The notes: a model not told the origin generated them from the sequence alone. 64,000 bases of DNA from Phycisphaerae bacterium (GCA_029260235.1 JAJDDP010000014.1:1-64000), one strand, 5' to 3'. Numbered from the stretch's first letter, positions 21,368 to 30,418 are shown. A program made the numbers and translations.

Positions 21368-21970
21368 ATGAAATTTCGCGTCAAACCGACTTGGCTGTTC
21401 ATCCTCCCAATGGCTTTCCCCACTCTGGCCTTCGGACAAGGCGCCCCTAAGGTCGGCGTGGTCAACATCGCCAAGGTCTTTGAAAAATATCAAATGACCC
21501 AGCAGCTGGAGCAGCAGTTCGATGCAAAACGCCAGGCCATCAGCCAGGAAGCCCAGAAGCGGCAAGATGCGATGGAAACTAAGCTCAAAGAGCTCGAAGC
21601 CTTCGATCCCAATAGTCAGGATTTCGCCAATCGCCAAGCTGCTCTGCGGTACTCGCGCATCGAATACCGCGTTTGGCTCGAGGATACCGAAGAGACCCTC
21701 AAGCGCGAGCACATGAATCTTCTGCGAATGATTTACGGGCTGGTCACCGAGGCCATCGCCAAGACAGCCAAGGATCGAGGCCTGGATCTGGTGGTAACAC
21801 AGGATGACTTGTCCCCGGAGGCACCCGATTCGATCTCGCTTCGAAGAGAGATTCTTCTAAAGAAAGTGCTCTACTTCAGCCCGCGCGTTGACATCACCCA
21901 AGAGGTCTTGAACTTGCTCAACGAAGAACTGAGAGCAAAGAGTGGCGCTCCTGCCAAGCCAGCTCCGTAG
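21368..21970 (+). CDS. OmpH/Skp-family periplasmic chaperone
   Basis: A 200-residue exported protein: signal peptide ending near LAFGQG, then 'KVGVVNIAKVFEKYQMTQQLEQQF', the conserved opening strand of OmpH/Skp, followed by a long charged coiled coil (about 50-110) and a closing strand pair (DRGLDLVVTQDDL). Skp trimers hold unfolded outer-membrane proteins in the periplasm. The tail beyond about residue 165 is longer than in Escherichia coli Skp. AAGGAAG lies upstream of the ATG. The usual bamA/lpxD neighbours are absent. It converges with the MBL hydrolase gene, 21 bp apart. Confidence 0.88.
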   Translation: MKFRVKPTWLFILPMAFPTLAFGQGAPKVGVVNIAKVFEKYQMTQQLEQQFDAKRQAISQEAQKRQDAMETKLKELEAFDPNSQDFANRQAALRYSRIEYRVWLEDTEETLKREHMNLLRMIYGLVTEAIAKTAKDRGLDLVVTQDDLSPEAPDSISLRREILLKKVLYFSPRVDITQEVLNLLNEELRAKSGAPAKPAP

Positions 21971-21991
21971 GCTGGAACGTCAAGGCAAGAT

Positions 21992-22867
21992 TCACTTCGG
22001 TGGTGGGGCGGCGCTTCGAGGCTTGCGGGGTGGTCGCTCCATCAGGATGGTGATCCGCGCCCGGTCTGCTTCGGATAGGGTGTCGTCCATGACTCTTCTG
22101 GCGACGCGCATGTCGGTTCGCTGGCTAAGGTGGGTGACGACCACATCTGGGCTCTTGATCCGTTCCATGACTTCCGGGAAATCGCGCACATGCATGTGTC
22201 GGCCCGCGCGGGCGCGGGTGATGTGCTCTTGGTCGAAGAAAGTACATTCGATGATGGCGATCTTGGCGTTGCAAACGCTTGGATCATCCAGGAAAGCCCC
22301 AAGGGCTGTGTCGCCGCAGTAGGCAATCAGTGGAATTTCGATGCGGTGTTGAATCTGGATGCCCTTCTTCTTGAGCTCCACCAACTGTGGGCCGCTCAAG
22401 TCTGTGTACTCAGCCTTCAGTTTGCGGCGGACCTCGATGACGCTGAACCCCAGGGCGAATGCTCCGTGGTTGACGGTGAAGGGTCGCACCAGCAGGTCGC
22501 GGCGGATGCTTACATCTTCGCCCGCGTCGACGCCGAGGATCTCGCCGGGCGAGTGATGACCTTCGATGTCGGCCCAAGTGCCCATCAGGGCTTGGATGGG
22601 TTGGGCGAGTTCTCTAGCTACGATGATGCGGCCCGGTCCTGCCCCGATGAAACCGCGCTGCGACAGGTAGTAGGCGATGCCGGCTGAATGGTCCATGTGG
22701 CCATGCGAGAGACAGACGTTGTCGATGGAGATGATCTCGGTCGGCGCTCGACCCACATCAAAACAGACGTTTAGCTCTGGGGCGGCTACTACCGTCTCGA
22801 CCCCGGCGACCGACCGGCCGATCACTTGCAGGTCTCCGATTTTCTTCTTGGCCATCCACGATTGCAT
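21992..22867 (-). CDS. MBL-fold hydrolase, ribonuclease Z-like
   Basis: About 291 residues from the likely start. The metallo-beta-lactamase zinc motif is intact (LSHGHMDHSAG), with later ligand positions around 'YCGDTALG' and 'IIECTFFDQEH'. The order of motifs and the HMHVRDFPEV segment resemble RNase Z/ElaC-type proteins, but the exosite arm used for tRNA is not evident, so tRNA 3' processing is only possible. The track opens at 23260, running antisense through nrdR; that extension is not protein-like. ATG 22867 (MQSWMAKKKIGDLQV) or 22855 (MAKKKIGDLQV) are the candidates. It is divergent from nrdR, sharing about 210 bp. Confidence 0.8.
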   Translation of the reverse strand: MQSWMAKKKIGDLQVIGRSVAGVETVVAAPELNVCFDVGRAPTEIISIDNVCLSHGHMDHSAGIAYYLSQRGFIGAGPGRIIVARELAQPIQALMGTWADIEGHHSPGEILGVDAGEDVSIRRDLLVRPFTVNHGAFALGFSVIEVRRKLKAEYTDLSGPQLVELKKKGIQIQHRIEIPLIAYCGDTALGAFLDDPSVCNAKIAIIECTFFDQEHITRARAGRHMHVRDFPEVMERIKSPDVVVTHLSQRTDMRVARRVMDDTLSEADRARITILMERPPRKPRSAAPPPK

Positions 22868-22920
22868 TCGGACACAATAGGCTCGATTCACCAGTCGTCC
22901 AGACGTCAAAAGCTTTTTTG

Positions 22921-22949
22921 TTGACACCCTACATGTGGGTCCGTAGCCT
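22921..22949 (+). promoter_or_regulatory. Possible nrdR promoter
   Basis: A perfect -35 hexamer TTGACA (22921-22926) is followed after 17 bases by TAGCCT (22944-22949), a weak -10. The spacer holds the imperfect palindrome CCCTACATGTGGG. It lies about 130 bp before nrdR. Assignment is by eye. Confidence 0.35.
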
Positions 22950-23081
22950 GGATCGAATGCTAGATGAAGGATGCTGCGTTCTGAATCATGGCGGAAACCG
23001 GTTTGAGGATGGACTAGATGGTCTGCGATCCTCTTTGAACCGCGACCGTGGGGCTCAAGTCCAACTGAAGGCGATGAGCTG

Positions 23082-23582
23082 ATGCGCTGCCCAGCCTGCA
23101 AGGCGTTCAACGATGATAAGGTCATCGATTCGCGCATGACCGATGGCGGATCAGCCGTCAGGCGGCGGCGCGTCTGCCAAGCCTGCGGTAGGCGATTCAC
23201 CACCAAGGAGCGCATCGAAGCTGAGTTAAGGTTGACCGTCATCAAGCGTGACGGAAACAAGGCTCCCTATCGTCGAGACAAGATCGTGCGTGGCGTGCTC
23301 CACGCTTGCTATAAGCTGGACGTCACCGAACAGCAGATCGAAGAACTAGCCGACCGCGTCGAGGGCGAGATATTTCGAGACCACGAACGCAGTATCCAGA
23401 GTGAACAAGTAGGGCAGTATGTCTCCGCCCAACTCCGAGCGCTAAACCCCATTGCCTATGTCCGATTCATGAGCGTCTTCCGCAAGTTCAAAGAGGTAGC
23501 TGAGTTCGTAGAAGAACTCGAAGACGTGGTCGTCCGCGTAGAAAACGAAACGCCGGATCAGCAATCGCTCTTCGAGGCTTGA
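23082..23582 (+). CDS. nrdR: Transcriptional repressor NrdR
   Basis: NrdR is the zinc-ribbon and ATP-cone repressor of ribonucleotide reductase genes. The 166-residue product has the N-terminal ribbon MRCPAC...CQACGRRFTT, with the usual 'KVIDSR' segment between the cysteine pairs, and an ATP-cone from about residue 49 (TVIKRDGNKAPYRRDKIVRGV) that senses ATP and dATP. The C-terminal 'NPIAYVRFMSVFRKFKEVAEFVEEL' is standard. The ATG at 23082 begins at the ribbon as in all members. No ribonucleotide reductase gene lies in the window, so targets are elsewhere. Confidence 0.97.
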   Translation: MRCPACKAFNDDKVIDSRMTDGGSAVRRRRVCQACGRRFTTKERIEAELRLTVIKRDGNKAPYRRDKIVRGVLHACYKLDVTEQQIEELADRVEGEIFRDHERSIQSEQVGQYVSAQLRALNPIAYVRFMSVFRKFKEVAEFVEELEDVVVRVENETPDQQSLFEA

Positions 23583-23623
23583 GATGACCAGGAGGACCAA
23601 GGTGGGTGCCCGAATCCAACGTG

Positions 23624-23701
23624 TGCCACTGCTGTATCAGCAGTGGGGCTAGTCTTGAGTCCATTGCGGAGTCGAATGCACTGCCCGCAGAGCAGTGGCG
23701 C
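23624..23701. repeat. Compound palindromic repeat between convergent genes
   Basis: CCACTGCTG-TAT-CAGCAGTGG is a perfect 9-bp hairpin (23626-23646). A second stem CACTGC/GCAGTG occupies 23679-23697. The outer arms GCCACTGCT (23625-23633) and AGCAGTGGC (23691-23699) also pair, so alternative folds exist. CACTGCT-type palindromes are dispersed in planctomycete genomes as far as I recall. Its place between the convergent nrdR and TPR operon could let it end transcription from both sides. Confidence 0.65.
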
Positions 23702-23724
23702 CCGTTCGTTCGTTGAGTCGGCGT

Positions 23725-26058
23725 TCACTTGGAAGTGGCTAGCCGTTCCAAATGCAGTTCGGCCATTTCGCGTACTAACGGATCAACATCGTCGGCGGCC
23801 AATCGCTGTAAGACCGGCTTGAGCTTGTCGCCTTGATTTCTGGCTAAGGCATCGATAGTCAACATCCGTACCAGCCAATGCGAGTCGGATAGCGGCGGCG
23901 CCATCAGTTTGGCGCGATCATCTTTGTGTGGCAATTGGCCTAGGGCGTTGACGCTGCGGGCTTTGACGGTTGGATCAGCGTCACCGATGCCTCTCTCGAT
24001 GATTGCGTTCAAGCCGCGGTGGTCTACGCGGACTGGTTTGTAGTCCAACTTGTCGCGGACCGCCGTCTGCCGCTCAGCCAGCAGACCGACGGCTTTGATC
24101 ACCGACAGGGCACGTCTGTCGCTGTCCTTACCCCGAAGATCGTGCACCAACTGCTGGACCCCAGCCTTCGTGTACTTGATCGGTTGACGGACGAGCTTGG
24201 TCGAGGTGGTCAAGCCTTGGCCATGGGCTGAGACCCAGCCGCCGTCTGAATTAGCCAGCGGATCGAGGATGACGCTAAACTCGATCTCGATGGGTCTCTG
24301 GGCGGCCCGCAACGCAGTGTCAGCCAGTGGCCCTACGTCAAGAGACTGCGTGACCGAAACATCTTGGCCCGGATAGATCACCGGCTGCAGGTTGATGGGG
24401 ATGGTCAACAAGGCAGCGAACGGCCCTGCATCGGGCAGGTTTGTTTTGGCTGACAGCAGCAGTTGTCCGTCGATCATCAGGCCCGGCCCAACAGTGATCG
24501 AGAAGTCACCTTGATTCGCCAGGACAAAGCGGGCTTGCCACGATTCCCCGAATTGGGGACTGGCATCGGTCAATTGCATAGTCAGTTTGAGAAAGTGTTC
24601 GGGATGGTTGCCGAATTTGAGCACGTTCTTGTTGAAGCTGGCCAGCACATCCTTGACGCCCTGGTAGCTAGGCCCGGGCAGCGGAGCGGCGCCCAAGTCG
24701 CGGATCAAGTCTACGATGCGGTCATGGGCTGACCCCGATTGAACGACGCGGGTAGCCTCTTGCATTACATCGAGGGCGGCTGACACCTCGTCGAGGCCCA
24801 GCAATGCCTGCGCCAAACCCCAAGCAGCCTCCATGTCCGGCGGGTCCGCCAGGGCCAAGGGAGCAAGGGCAGTCCGGGCGTCGGCCCAGCGTTCGTTGGC
24901 AACCAGCGCCAGCCCAAACAGCCGACGCGCGGCAGGATCGTCGGGCCGATGCTGGGCAGCCAGTTTGGCGAATCTCAACGCCTCGACGGGATCGGGGTCA
25001 ACTTCCAAGAAGAACCGGGCCAACTCTGCCGTACGCTGCGGATCGTCGCCCACATCCGGCATGGATAACGTTTCCTCGACTTGCCTGCGCATGGCCTCTA
25101 GCAATTCTTGGACACCCTCATCCAGGCCTTCCCTTTGAGCAGCCTCATAAATCGGGATTTTCACGGAGAGCGAATCGCCGTAGTTTTTTTCGATGAAGTC
25201 CAGATGGCGCAACGCCGACACCACCGATTCGGGGCTTGTGTCAAGCATGAGCTGGCCCGCTTCCAGAAGGAGATCCTGTGGGGGCTTCCAGCTGGAATCG
25301 TTCCAGCCATGGGCGGCCAGCGTGCTGCTAATATACCCCAAGCATTCGGCCGCTGCCGCGTTGAGGCCATAGGACTTGAGCAACTGGCCCAAATCCCGCA
25401 TGGTTTGCCACTGCGACGGGGCGGCTGCAATCGAATCGAGCAGATATTGCACGCGGGCTTCGAGGGGCGGGCCGTTTGGCGTCAGGGCGAGCAAAAATTG
25501 ATGGGCTGCGAAGTTGAACCGGTGCTCGCGCAGCGCTGCTTCAGCGTGCTGCCTAGCCTTTGTGGTGTTCCCGGTCCCCAAGAAGGTTTCAGCCAGCATG
25601 CGGTGGACTTCACTGCGCAGCGGGCCTGCCAAGTGGTCCGATTCCAATTGTGCCAGGCAAAATGCAATCCGTTCGTCGGCCGTCTGAATCGCCTGGTAGT
25701 CCACTTCCATCAATGCGATGCATCGGGAGGGGTCGTCGTGCATCTCTTGGCAATAGCTTCGCAGTGCGTGCAATGCGTCAGCCGGTCGGTCCAGGAGTAA
25801 CAGTAAGTCATGCTGATTGCGGTAGGGTTCGGCACGGGTTGGATCAATTCTAGATGCGGCCCGATTCCAGAGCAGCATCGTCCTGGCATCCCCGACGGTG
25901 GGGGGTGTTTCGAGCGAAATCGCGTAGGTCTGGGCCATGTTGACCAGCCACTGTGCTGTCTTCTGGCCCGGGTTTGTCTTGGGACCGGCGGCATCGACAG
26001 GTGACGCAGCGAGAATGCCAAGGCATGGCACCAAAAGGATGCGCGCAGCCGCTCCCAT
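23725..26058 (-). CDS. Exported TPR/HEAT-repeat protein
   Basis: A 777-residue protein with a signal peptide (MGAAARILLVPCLGILAASPVDAAG). The first half (about 60-460) consists of degenerate TPR-like helix pairs, for example 'AARRLFGLALVANERWADARTAL'. A central beta-rich part (about 480-620) has strands such as 'FVLANQGDFSITVGPGLMIDG'. The C-terminal 100 residues are HEAT-like repeats ('ADPTVKARSVNALGQLPHKDD', 'SHWLVRMLTIDALARN'). It is third in a coupled operon: ATG 26058 overlaps the preceding TGA by one base (TGATG) and has AAGGAG five bases upstream, so the GTG at 26064 used by the track is not preferred. Probably a protein-binding envelope scaffold; partner unknown. Confidence 0.8.
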   Translation of the reverse strand: MGAAARILLVPCLGILAASPVDAAGPKTNPGQKTAQWLVNMAQTYAISLETPPTVGDARTMLLWNRAASRIDPTRAEPYRNQHDLLLLLDRPADALHALRSYCQEMHDDPSRCIALMEVDYQAIQTADERIAFCLAQLESDHLAGPLRSEVHRMLAETFLGTGNTTKARQHAEAALREHRFNFAAHQFLLALTPNGPPLEARVQYLLDSIAAAPSQWQTMRDLGQLLKSYGLNAAAAECLGYISSTLAAHGWNDSSWKPPQDLLLEAGQLMLDTSPESVVSALRHLDFIEKNYGDSLSVKIPIYEAAQREGLDEGVQELLEAMRRQVEETLSMPDVGDDPQRTAELARFFLEVDPDPVEALRFAKLAAQHRPDDPAARRLFGLALVANERWADARTALAPLALADPPDMEAAWGLAQALLGLDEVSAALDVMQEATRVVQSGSAHDRIVDLIRDLGAAPLPGPSYQGVKDVLASFNKNVLKFGNHPEHFLKLTMQLTDASPQFGESWQARFVLANQGDFSITVGPGLMIDGQLLLSAKTNLPDAGPFAALLTIPINLQPVIYPGQDVSVTQSLDVGPLADTALRAAQRPIEIEFSVILDPLANSDGGWVSAHGQGLTTSTKLVRQPIKYTKAGVQQLVHDLRGKDSDRRALSVIKAVGLLAERQTAVRDKLDYKPVRVDHRGLNAIIERGIGDADPTVKARSVNALGQLPHKDDRAKLMAPPLSDSHWLVRMLTIDALARNQGDKLKPVLQRLAADDVDPLVREMAELHLERLATSK

Positions 26059-26921
26059 CACCACTCCTTATCCCCAGCATCATCAGGCGCACCACCGTGT
26101 TGGTCGGAACGCACATTCTTCAACAACGGGTTGAGCTTGGCGATGATGGGATCCAAGTCAGCCAACAAGTGTGCCCGCTTGAGCAAGTAGGAATGCTCGG
26201 GCTCCATGTCCATGCGCCGGCAGCCTTCAGCCAGCAGGGCATGCACCGTGGCTGACGCTGTCGAGTCCAGGAGTTCAGCCAGCCTAACTTTCTCCTGCAG
26301 TGCTTCGACGATTTCAGCACCGCGGTCGGCAATCAGGTAATAGCGAAGTTCGATGGGTAGCAGGGTTAGTTGATCGTTCAGGCTTAGCCCTTGGTGCTTC
26401 ATCGCCCGGACGATCTGGCCGGCGGAGTCGGCATCGCTGACCATGAGCAGCGAGTCAGCCAGAATTAATTTCGTCCCATTGACCAGGGAGCGCAGCGGGC
26501 CAAAGCGATGGGCGAGAAGTTCACGGCAAATGGCAATCGCCTCTCGGTATTCTTGCCTCAAATGGGCAGCAACAGCCAAGTAATGGCAAGCGAGGATCTT
26601 GTCTGCCCGAAGAGGAGAGACGCGTTTTAACGTCTCCACGAGATGTTGGGTCGCCTCTTGGTGCTTACCCTCAGCCAGCAAGAGCGAGCCCGTCCGGGCA
26701 GCCCGGACCACCTGAATGGATTGGATGGCCAAGATAAACCAGAGAGCCACCATAATCAGCGATACTGCGACCGCCCAGCGATGGTAAGGTCCTTCGAGGA
26801 TGTAGAGGGAAGCGAAGCCGGTGACGAGTGCCAAACTAAGGCACCAGCGGAGCAGGCGGGCCATGCGCATGCGGCCCCTGAACAGGGTTGGTATGGTCGT
26901 ATTGGTCAAGGTGTTTGCCAT
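26058..26921 (-). CDS. TPR-like membrane protein, middle gene of TPR operon
   Basis: A 287-residue protein. Two hydrophobic segments near the N terminus (WCLSLALVTGFASLYIL and AVAVSLIMVALWFILAI) anchor it, followed by a helical domain with TPR-like pairs ('LLLAEGKHQEATQHLVETL', 'CHYLAVAAHLRQEYREAIAICRELL'). It overlaps the upstream gene by 16 bases and the downstream gene by one base, strong signs of translational coupling. Role unknown; with its neighbours it likely forms an envelope complex. Confidence 0.78.
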   Translation of the reverse strand: MANTLTNTTIPTLFRGRMRMARLLRWCLSLALVTGFASLYILEGPYHRWAVAVSLIMVALWFILAIQSIQVVRAARTGSLLLAEGKHQEATQHLVETLKRVSPLRADKILACHYLAVAAHLRQEYREAIAICRELLAHRFGPLRSLVNGTKLILADSLLMVSDADSAGQIVRAMKHQGLSLNDQLTLLPIELRYYLIADRGAEIVEALQEKVRLAELLDSTASATVHALLAEGCRRMDMEPEHSYLLKRAHLLADLDPIIAKLNPLLKNVRSDQHGGAPDDAGDKEW

Positions 26922-27769
26922 GGAGACTCGTGCTGGTCGTAGCGATCTGCCATAGTTGTTAGCAAGGAGAAGCGATCAATCAGTTTCTCGGGGGCGATGA
27001 GCAAGGTTGCCTCGCTCCAGAGCTTGGCGGCTTCGCCGGGCAAGTCCCGTTGGTCGCATCCAAATGCCAGCAATCCATACCCATAACCGGCCCGTACGGA
27101 CAGGTGGGTACGAAACAGCGTCTGCCGCCGTTCGAGAGAATCAACCACGTCATCGAATTGCCCCATGACCACCTCGCGGTAGAGGCGGACCAACTCCACA
27201 TGGGCTTGCCAAGCCAGGGGCAGGTCTTGCCGGGCAAGTCGATCAATGATTTGGACCGCCTCGGTGAGGTTCTCATTGCGCAACTTGGTTGCAGCCAAAC
27301 CGACGGCGGCTATGTGCACTTGGGTCGGGGGAGCTGATTGGTCACCCATGAGGTGTTCATAAATAAGCTCGCTGGCTATGTGGTTGTGGTTGTGGTCCGC
27401 CACCGCAGCCAATCCGAGGAGTCCTTGGGCCCGAAGGGCGAAGCTGGCAACAGGCTTGGCCAGCAATCCTTGAAGGAGGGTGGCTGCGGTCTCCCACTTT
27501 TCCAGTAGGATGGATTCATTGGCCAGGCTCCAACGCCGGGTCAGATCGACTTGCCGTCTCATGGTGAGCCGAGCAGCGATCACCAGAACACCAACGACAA
27601 TCAGCGGCGCCAGACTGCCAAACGGCGCAGGGAGGGGAACGACTCCAGGCCTAGCCAGTGCGAACCCGACGACAACCCCAGCTAGCAAGAGCAAGGGCAG
27701 CCGAGCACCGCCGCGACGTTTGGGCAATGAACTGTGCAGCAACTGTTCGACCAATTCCGGTGAAATCAT
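26906..27769 (-). CDS. TPR-like membrane protein, first gene of TPR operon
   Basis: About 287 residues from the preferred start. Two hydrophobic segments (LPLLLLAGVVVGFALA and LAPLIVVGVLVIAARLTM) come near the N terminus, then helical TPR-like repeats ('LEKWETAATLLQGLL', 'ALRAQGLLGLAAVADHNHNHIASELIY'). The layout copies the next gene, suggesting ancient duplication. The track starts at GTG 27826; ATG 27769 (MISPELVEQLL) is chosen because the extra 19 residues look unstructured, but GGAGG sits only one base from it, so the start is uncertain. It opens the three-gene operon. Confidence 0.72.
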   Translation of the reverse strand: MISPELVEQLLHSSLPKRRGGARLPLLLLAGVVVGFALARPGVVPLPAPFGSLAPLIVVGVLVIAARLTMRRQVDLTRRWSLANESILLEKWETAATLLQGLLAKPVASFALRAQGLLGLAAVADHNHNHIASELIYEHLMGDQSAPPTQVHIAAVGLAATKLRNENLTEAVQIIDRLARQDLPLAWQAHVELVRLYREVVMGQFDDVVDSLERRQTLFRTHLSVRAGYGYGLLAFGCDQRDLPGEAAKLWSEATLLIAPEKLIDRFSLLTTMADRYDQHESPWQTP

Positions 27770-27960
27770 GCCTCCGGTTGTAGCCGTAGGACACAAGGCC
27801 TGCAAGCGAGGCAGAGCCATTCGCACAAACCAGCGATGATTGTCGGAATCTACAGCTAGAACAGGCCCCGGTGCTCGCCGGAGGAAATGAAGGTGTCATT
27901 TCTCAACCCGCAGGCCAACGAGGCTGTCGCACCGCTCCGATCCGCGTGTAGTATGGCCGC

Positions 27961-29322
27961 ATGCGCATGTTGCTTCCGACACAGTTGATCCGTCTCCTGC
28001 TGGATGTGCTGCTGCGACATCTTCCCGAAGACAAGCGGCGCAAGTACAAGCGAATCCTCCTGATGCTCTGCCTGACTCCACTGGCTCTGATTCTCATGTG
28101 GATTGGAATTCAGTGGATCGGCCCGACAGCAGACGTACCCGATGCGGACCCGGTCGAACTGCTCAATCGGCGCGGATCACAACTGCCAGACAACGCCGCT
28201 GAATACTATGCACTTGCAGTCCAGGCCCGAACCTCCCCCCCGTTCCAGGGATGGAAGGACCACTGCTCTTCCGACGGTAAGGAGGTCGATCAACGGCTTG
28301 TGGACTGGCTTGAGTCGAACCCCGAGTCCATTGAATTGACCCGTCAAGCCTCAGCATTGGGCGCGTGTTACTTCGATTTGCACCGATCACGTTCGGGCTT
28401 GCTCGACCTCTTTCCGATTCGTGGCGTCCGTGACCAGGCAAAGTTCATTTCGCTCCGGGCTCGCCTGGCGACGCAGCGCGGCGATTATGCCACGCTAAGG
28501 GACTCGCTATCGATTCTGGGAGGCATGGCGGATCATCTGGCGACCTACCCGGGGGTTCTTGGCGACCTTGCATCCATGGGGGTGCGAGGGACTGCGCTGG
28601 AGCTCAGCGTGCGACCCCTACAACAGCCCGACTCATTCGATGTTGGACGGGATGAGCTTTTGGAACTGCCACGCGCGTGGCTCAACCCGCTGGCGAGCTG
28701 TATGGATCGATTGGATTTCGAACGGGCCGATGCGTGCTGGATACTGGCCAACGCAACGATCACGACGGGCGCTTGGTGGCTCCCCAAGAGACGCTTGGCA
28801 GCGGAAGTTGACCGAGCGATGGCACCCTACTTTCGGTTGGCCGTGGAGCCGCTGGACGTGCAAATGACTCCGTACAACCGCCACTGGCAAGAAATCGATC
28901 GCCTGCGTTCGTGGCCACGCTATTGGATCCAGGGATGGTTCAATGTTGCTCGTGGCTGCGGTGCTGCATTTATCCGGCTGCACGGCTACTTCGAGCTACG
29001 CGCCGCCTTCACGCTGCATCAACGCGCTGTACGGCTGATTGTGGCTGTCCATGAGTTCGAGGCTGAGCAAGGGCGACTCCCCTCAGCCATGGACGAACTG
29101 GACCACTCCGGCCTGCGAGACGATCCATTCTCCGGCAAGTCCCTCCGATACCAGTTGCATCCGAACGACACTGGGTGGACGGTCTACTCTCTAGGTGTGG
29201 ACCGGGACGATGATGGTGGCCACCACAATTCAAAGGCCATTCGTTGGCCGGGCCACCGAGACCAGGATGAGGACACGGAAGGCGATTATGTTTTCTGGCC
29301 CATCCAGGACGATGACTTGTAG
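27961..29322 (+). CDS. Membrane-anchored protein related to the kinase C-terminal domain at 42-43.6 kb
   Basis: A 453-residue protein with one hydrophobic anchor (ILLMLCLTPLALILMWIGI, about residues 31-50) and a large, probably extracytoplasmic, helical region. I recognise no named family. The last third reads 'QRAVRLIVAVHEFEAEQGRLPSAMDEL', then 'DPFSGKSLRYQL' and 'GWTVYSLGVDRDDDGG'. This parallels the end of the protein encoded at 42492-43565 ('ARKALRLVAHLIRYRQDYGEWPGERLADL', then 'DPVTGVPFEIDY'), so the two probably share a domain. The helix plus 'DPxxGxxxxY' ending also resembles the tail of pseudopilins. It is divergent from the TPR operon. Confidence 0.75.
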   Translation: MRMLLPTQLIRLLLDVLLRHLPEDKRRKYKRILLMLCLTPLALILMWIGIQWIGPTADVPDADPVELLNRRGSQLPDNAAEYYALAVQARTSPPFQGWKDHCSSDGKEVDQRLVDWLESNPESIELTRQASALGACYFDLHRSRSGLLDLFPIRGVRDQAKFISLRARLATQRGDYATLRDSLSILGGMADHLATYPGVLGDLASMGVRGTALELSVRPLQQPDSFDVGRDELLELPRAWLNPLASCMDRLDFERADACWILANATITTGAWWLPKRRLAAEVDRAMAPYFRLAVEPLDVQMTPYNRHWQEIDRLRSWPRYWIQGWFNVARGCGAAFIRLHGYFELRAAFTLHQRAVRLIVAVHEFEAEQGRLPSAMDELDHSGLRDDPFSGKSLRYQLHPNDTGWTVYSLGVDRDDDGGHHNSKAIRWPGHRDQDEDTEGDYVFWPIQDDDL

Positions 29323-29423
29323 AGGTAAAGGGTGACTCCTTCGATTCTCGGACGCGCGAAAACAACGACTTCGTATGCGGTTTGCCGGCCCCCGAGGCGG
29401 CAATCCCCGACAGTAGTGCCGGG

Positions 29424-29453
29424 TTGACTTCGGATGTTTGAAATTGATACATT
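29424..29453 (+). promoter_or_regulatory. Possible sigma70-type promoter of the PEP-CTERM gene
   Basis: TTGACT (29424-29429) and TACATT (29448-29453) are separated by 18 bases. They match five and four of six consensus positions and lie 65 bp before the ATG at 29519. Confidence 0.42.
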
Positions 29454-29518
29454 AGGGCTAATAGCAAAATGCAAAGCCCTTCGTTGGCACAAATCATTCG
29501 ATGATGAAAGGAATTAGC

Positions 29519-30418
29519 ATGATCACTCGAATCGGGCGTATCGTCTGCCTCGGCTTATTGATGTCAGGTGCGACCGCTCAAGCGGGCATCTTGAGTGCAC
29601 CTCAGCTGTTCTTGCCGGCTAATAGCTCATCTCAGGATTGGCGTGTGGTTTTTGCTCCCGACAATTTGTCGTTCTACGTTCTCACCGAGAGAGACGGCCA
29701 TTTCGCCAACACTGAGATCTATGGTTCCGTGCGTCCGGATACCGCGTCGGCCTGGCCAAGTCCCGGCCCCGTTCCGGAGTTGAATTCCAATGCTCAAGAT
29801 CACATTTACTGGGTTTCACAGGACCAAACCGAGGCCTACATGGCTCGGCACGGCAACCCTGCGCCTAGTGCCTTCGGCGACATATACCGCACCACAAGGA
29901 CGACACCCGCTGACCCTTGGGAAACACCACAGATTGTGTCTGAATTGAGCGGGCCGGATTTTGAACGGCAATTTCACCTAACGGCTGACGGACTGTGTGG
30001 CATCTTTTCGTCCAATCGGAGCGGAAGTACCGGTGGGGTCGATTTCTGGGAGGCATCACGATCGGATCTATCATCGCCATGGTCCATCCCCACGTTTCTT
30101 TCAGAGCTTAGCTCTCCCCTTGAGGACCGCGGATCGCAGCTTTCCGCAGACGGCCTGACCCTGTACTTCAGCCGTTTGGGTGAAGGCCTATTTCGAGCGA
30201 CGCGCCTGTCTCGTTCTGGTCTGTGGTCGGACCCCGAGTTCTTAGGTGTTGCTGGGCTTGATCCAACGCTTTCGCCCGATCAAAGCATGCTCTATTACAC
30301 CATGCCCAATGGCTCAGAGTTCAACTACGACATCTACTCCTCAACTATCATTCCCGAACCGAGCTGCACCCTCGTATTAGCTTGCGGTGCCATGATCGCG
30401 CTTCGCCGCCGTAGCTAG
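29519..30418 (+). CDS. PEP-CTERM protein with PD40-like beta propeller
   Basis: A 299-residue exported protein. Signal peptide MITRIGRIVCLGLLMSGATAQA; then WD40/PD40-like propeller repeats such as 'VFAPDNLSFYVLTERDG', 'LTADGLCGIFSSNRSG', 'LSADGLTLYFSRLGEG' and 'LSPDQSMLYYTMPNG', as in TolB-type domains. It ends in a PEP-CTERM sorting tag: IPEP, a short hydrophobic helix (CTLVLACGAMIAL) and RRRS. In known systems an exosortase removes such tags; none is in the window. The track starts at 29501, but the third ATG (29519) has AAGGA six bases upstream and begins the signal peptide. Confidence 0.88.
   Translation: MITRIGRIVCLGLLMSGATAQAGILSAPQLFLPANSSSQDWRVVFAPDNLSFYVLTERDGHFANTEIYGSVRPDTASAWPSPGPVPELNSNAQDHIYWVSQDQTEAYMARHGNPAPSAFGDIYRTTRTTPADPWETPQIVSELSGPDFERQFHLTADGLCGIFSSNRSGSTGGVDFWEASRSDLSSPWSIPTFLSELSSPLEDRGSQLSADGLTLYFSRLGEGLFRATRLSRSGLWSDPEFLGVAGLDPTLSPDQSMLYYTMPNGSEFNYDIYSSTIIPEPSCTLVLACGAMIALRRRS

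Noticed and set aside
22868-23260. N-terminal extension of the MBL-fold ORF
   Set aside because: It runs antisense through nrdR, is not protein-like, and ATG starts occur right before the conserved domain.
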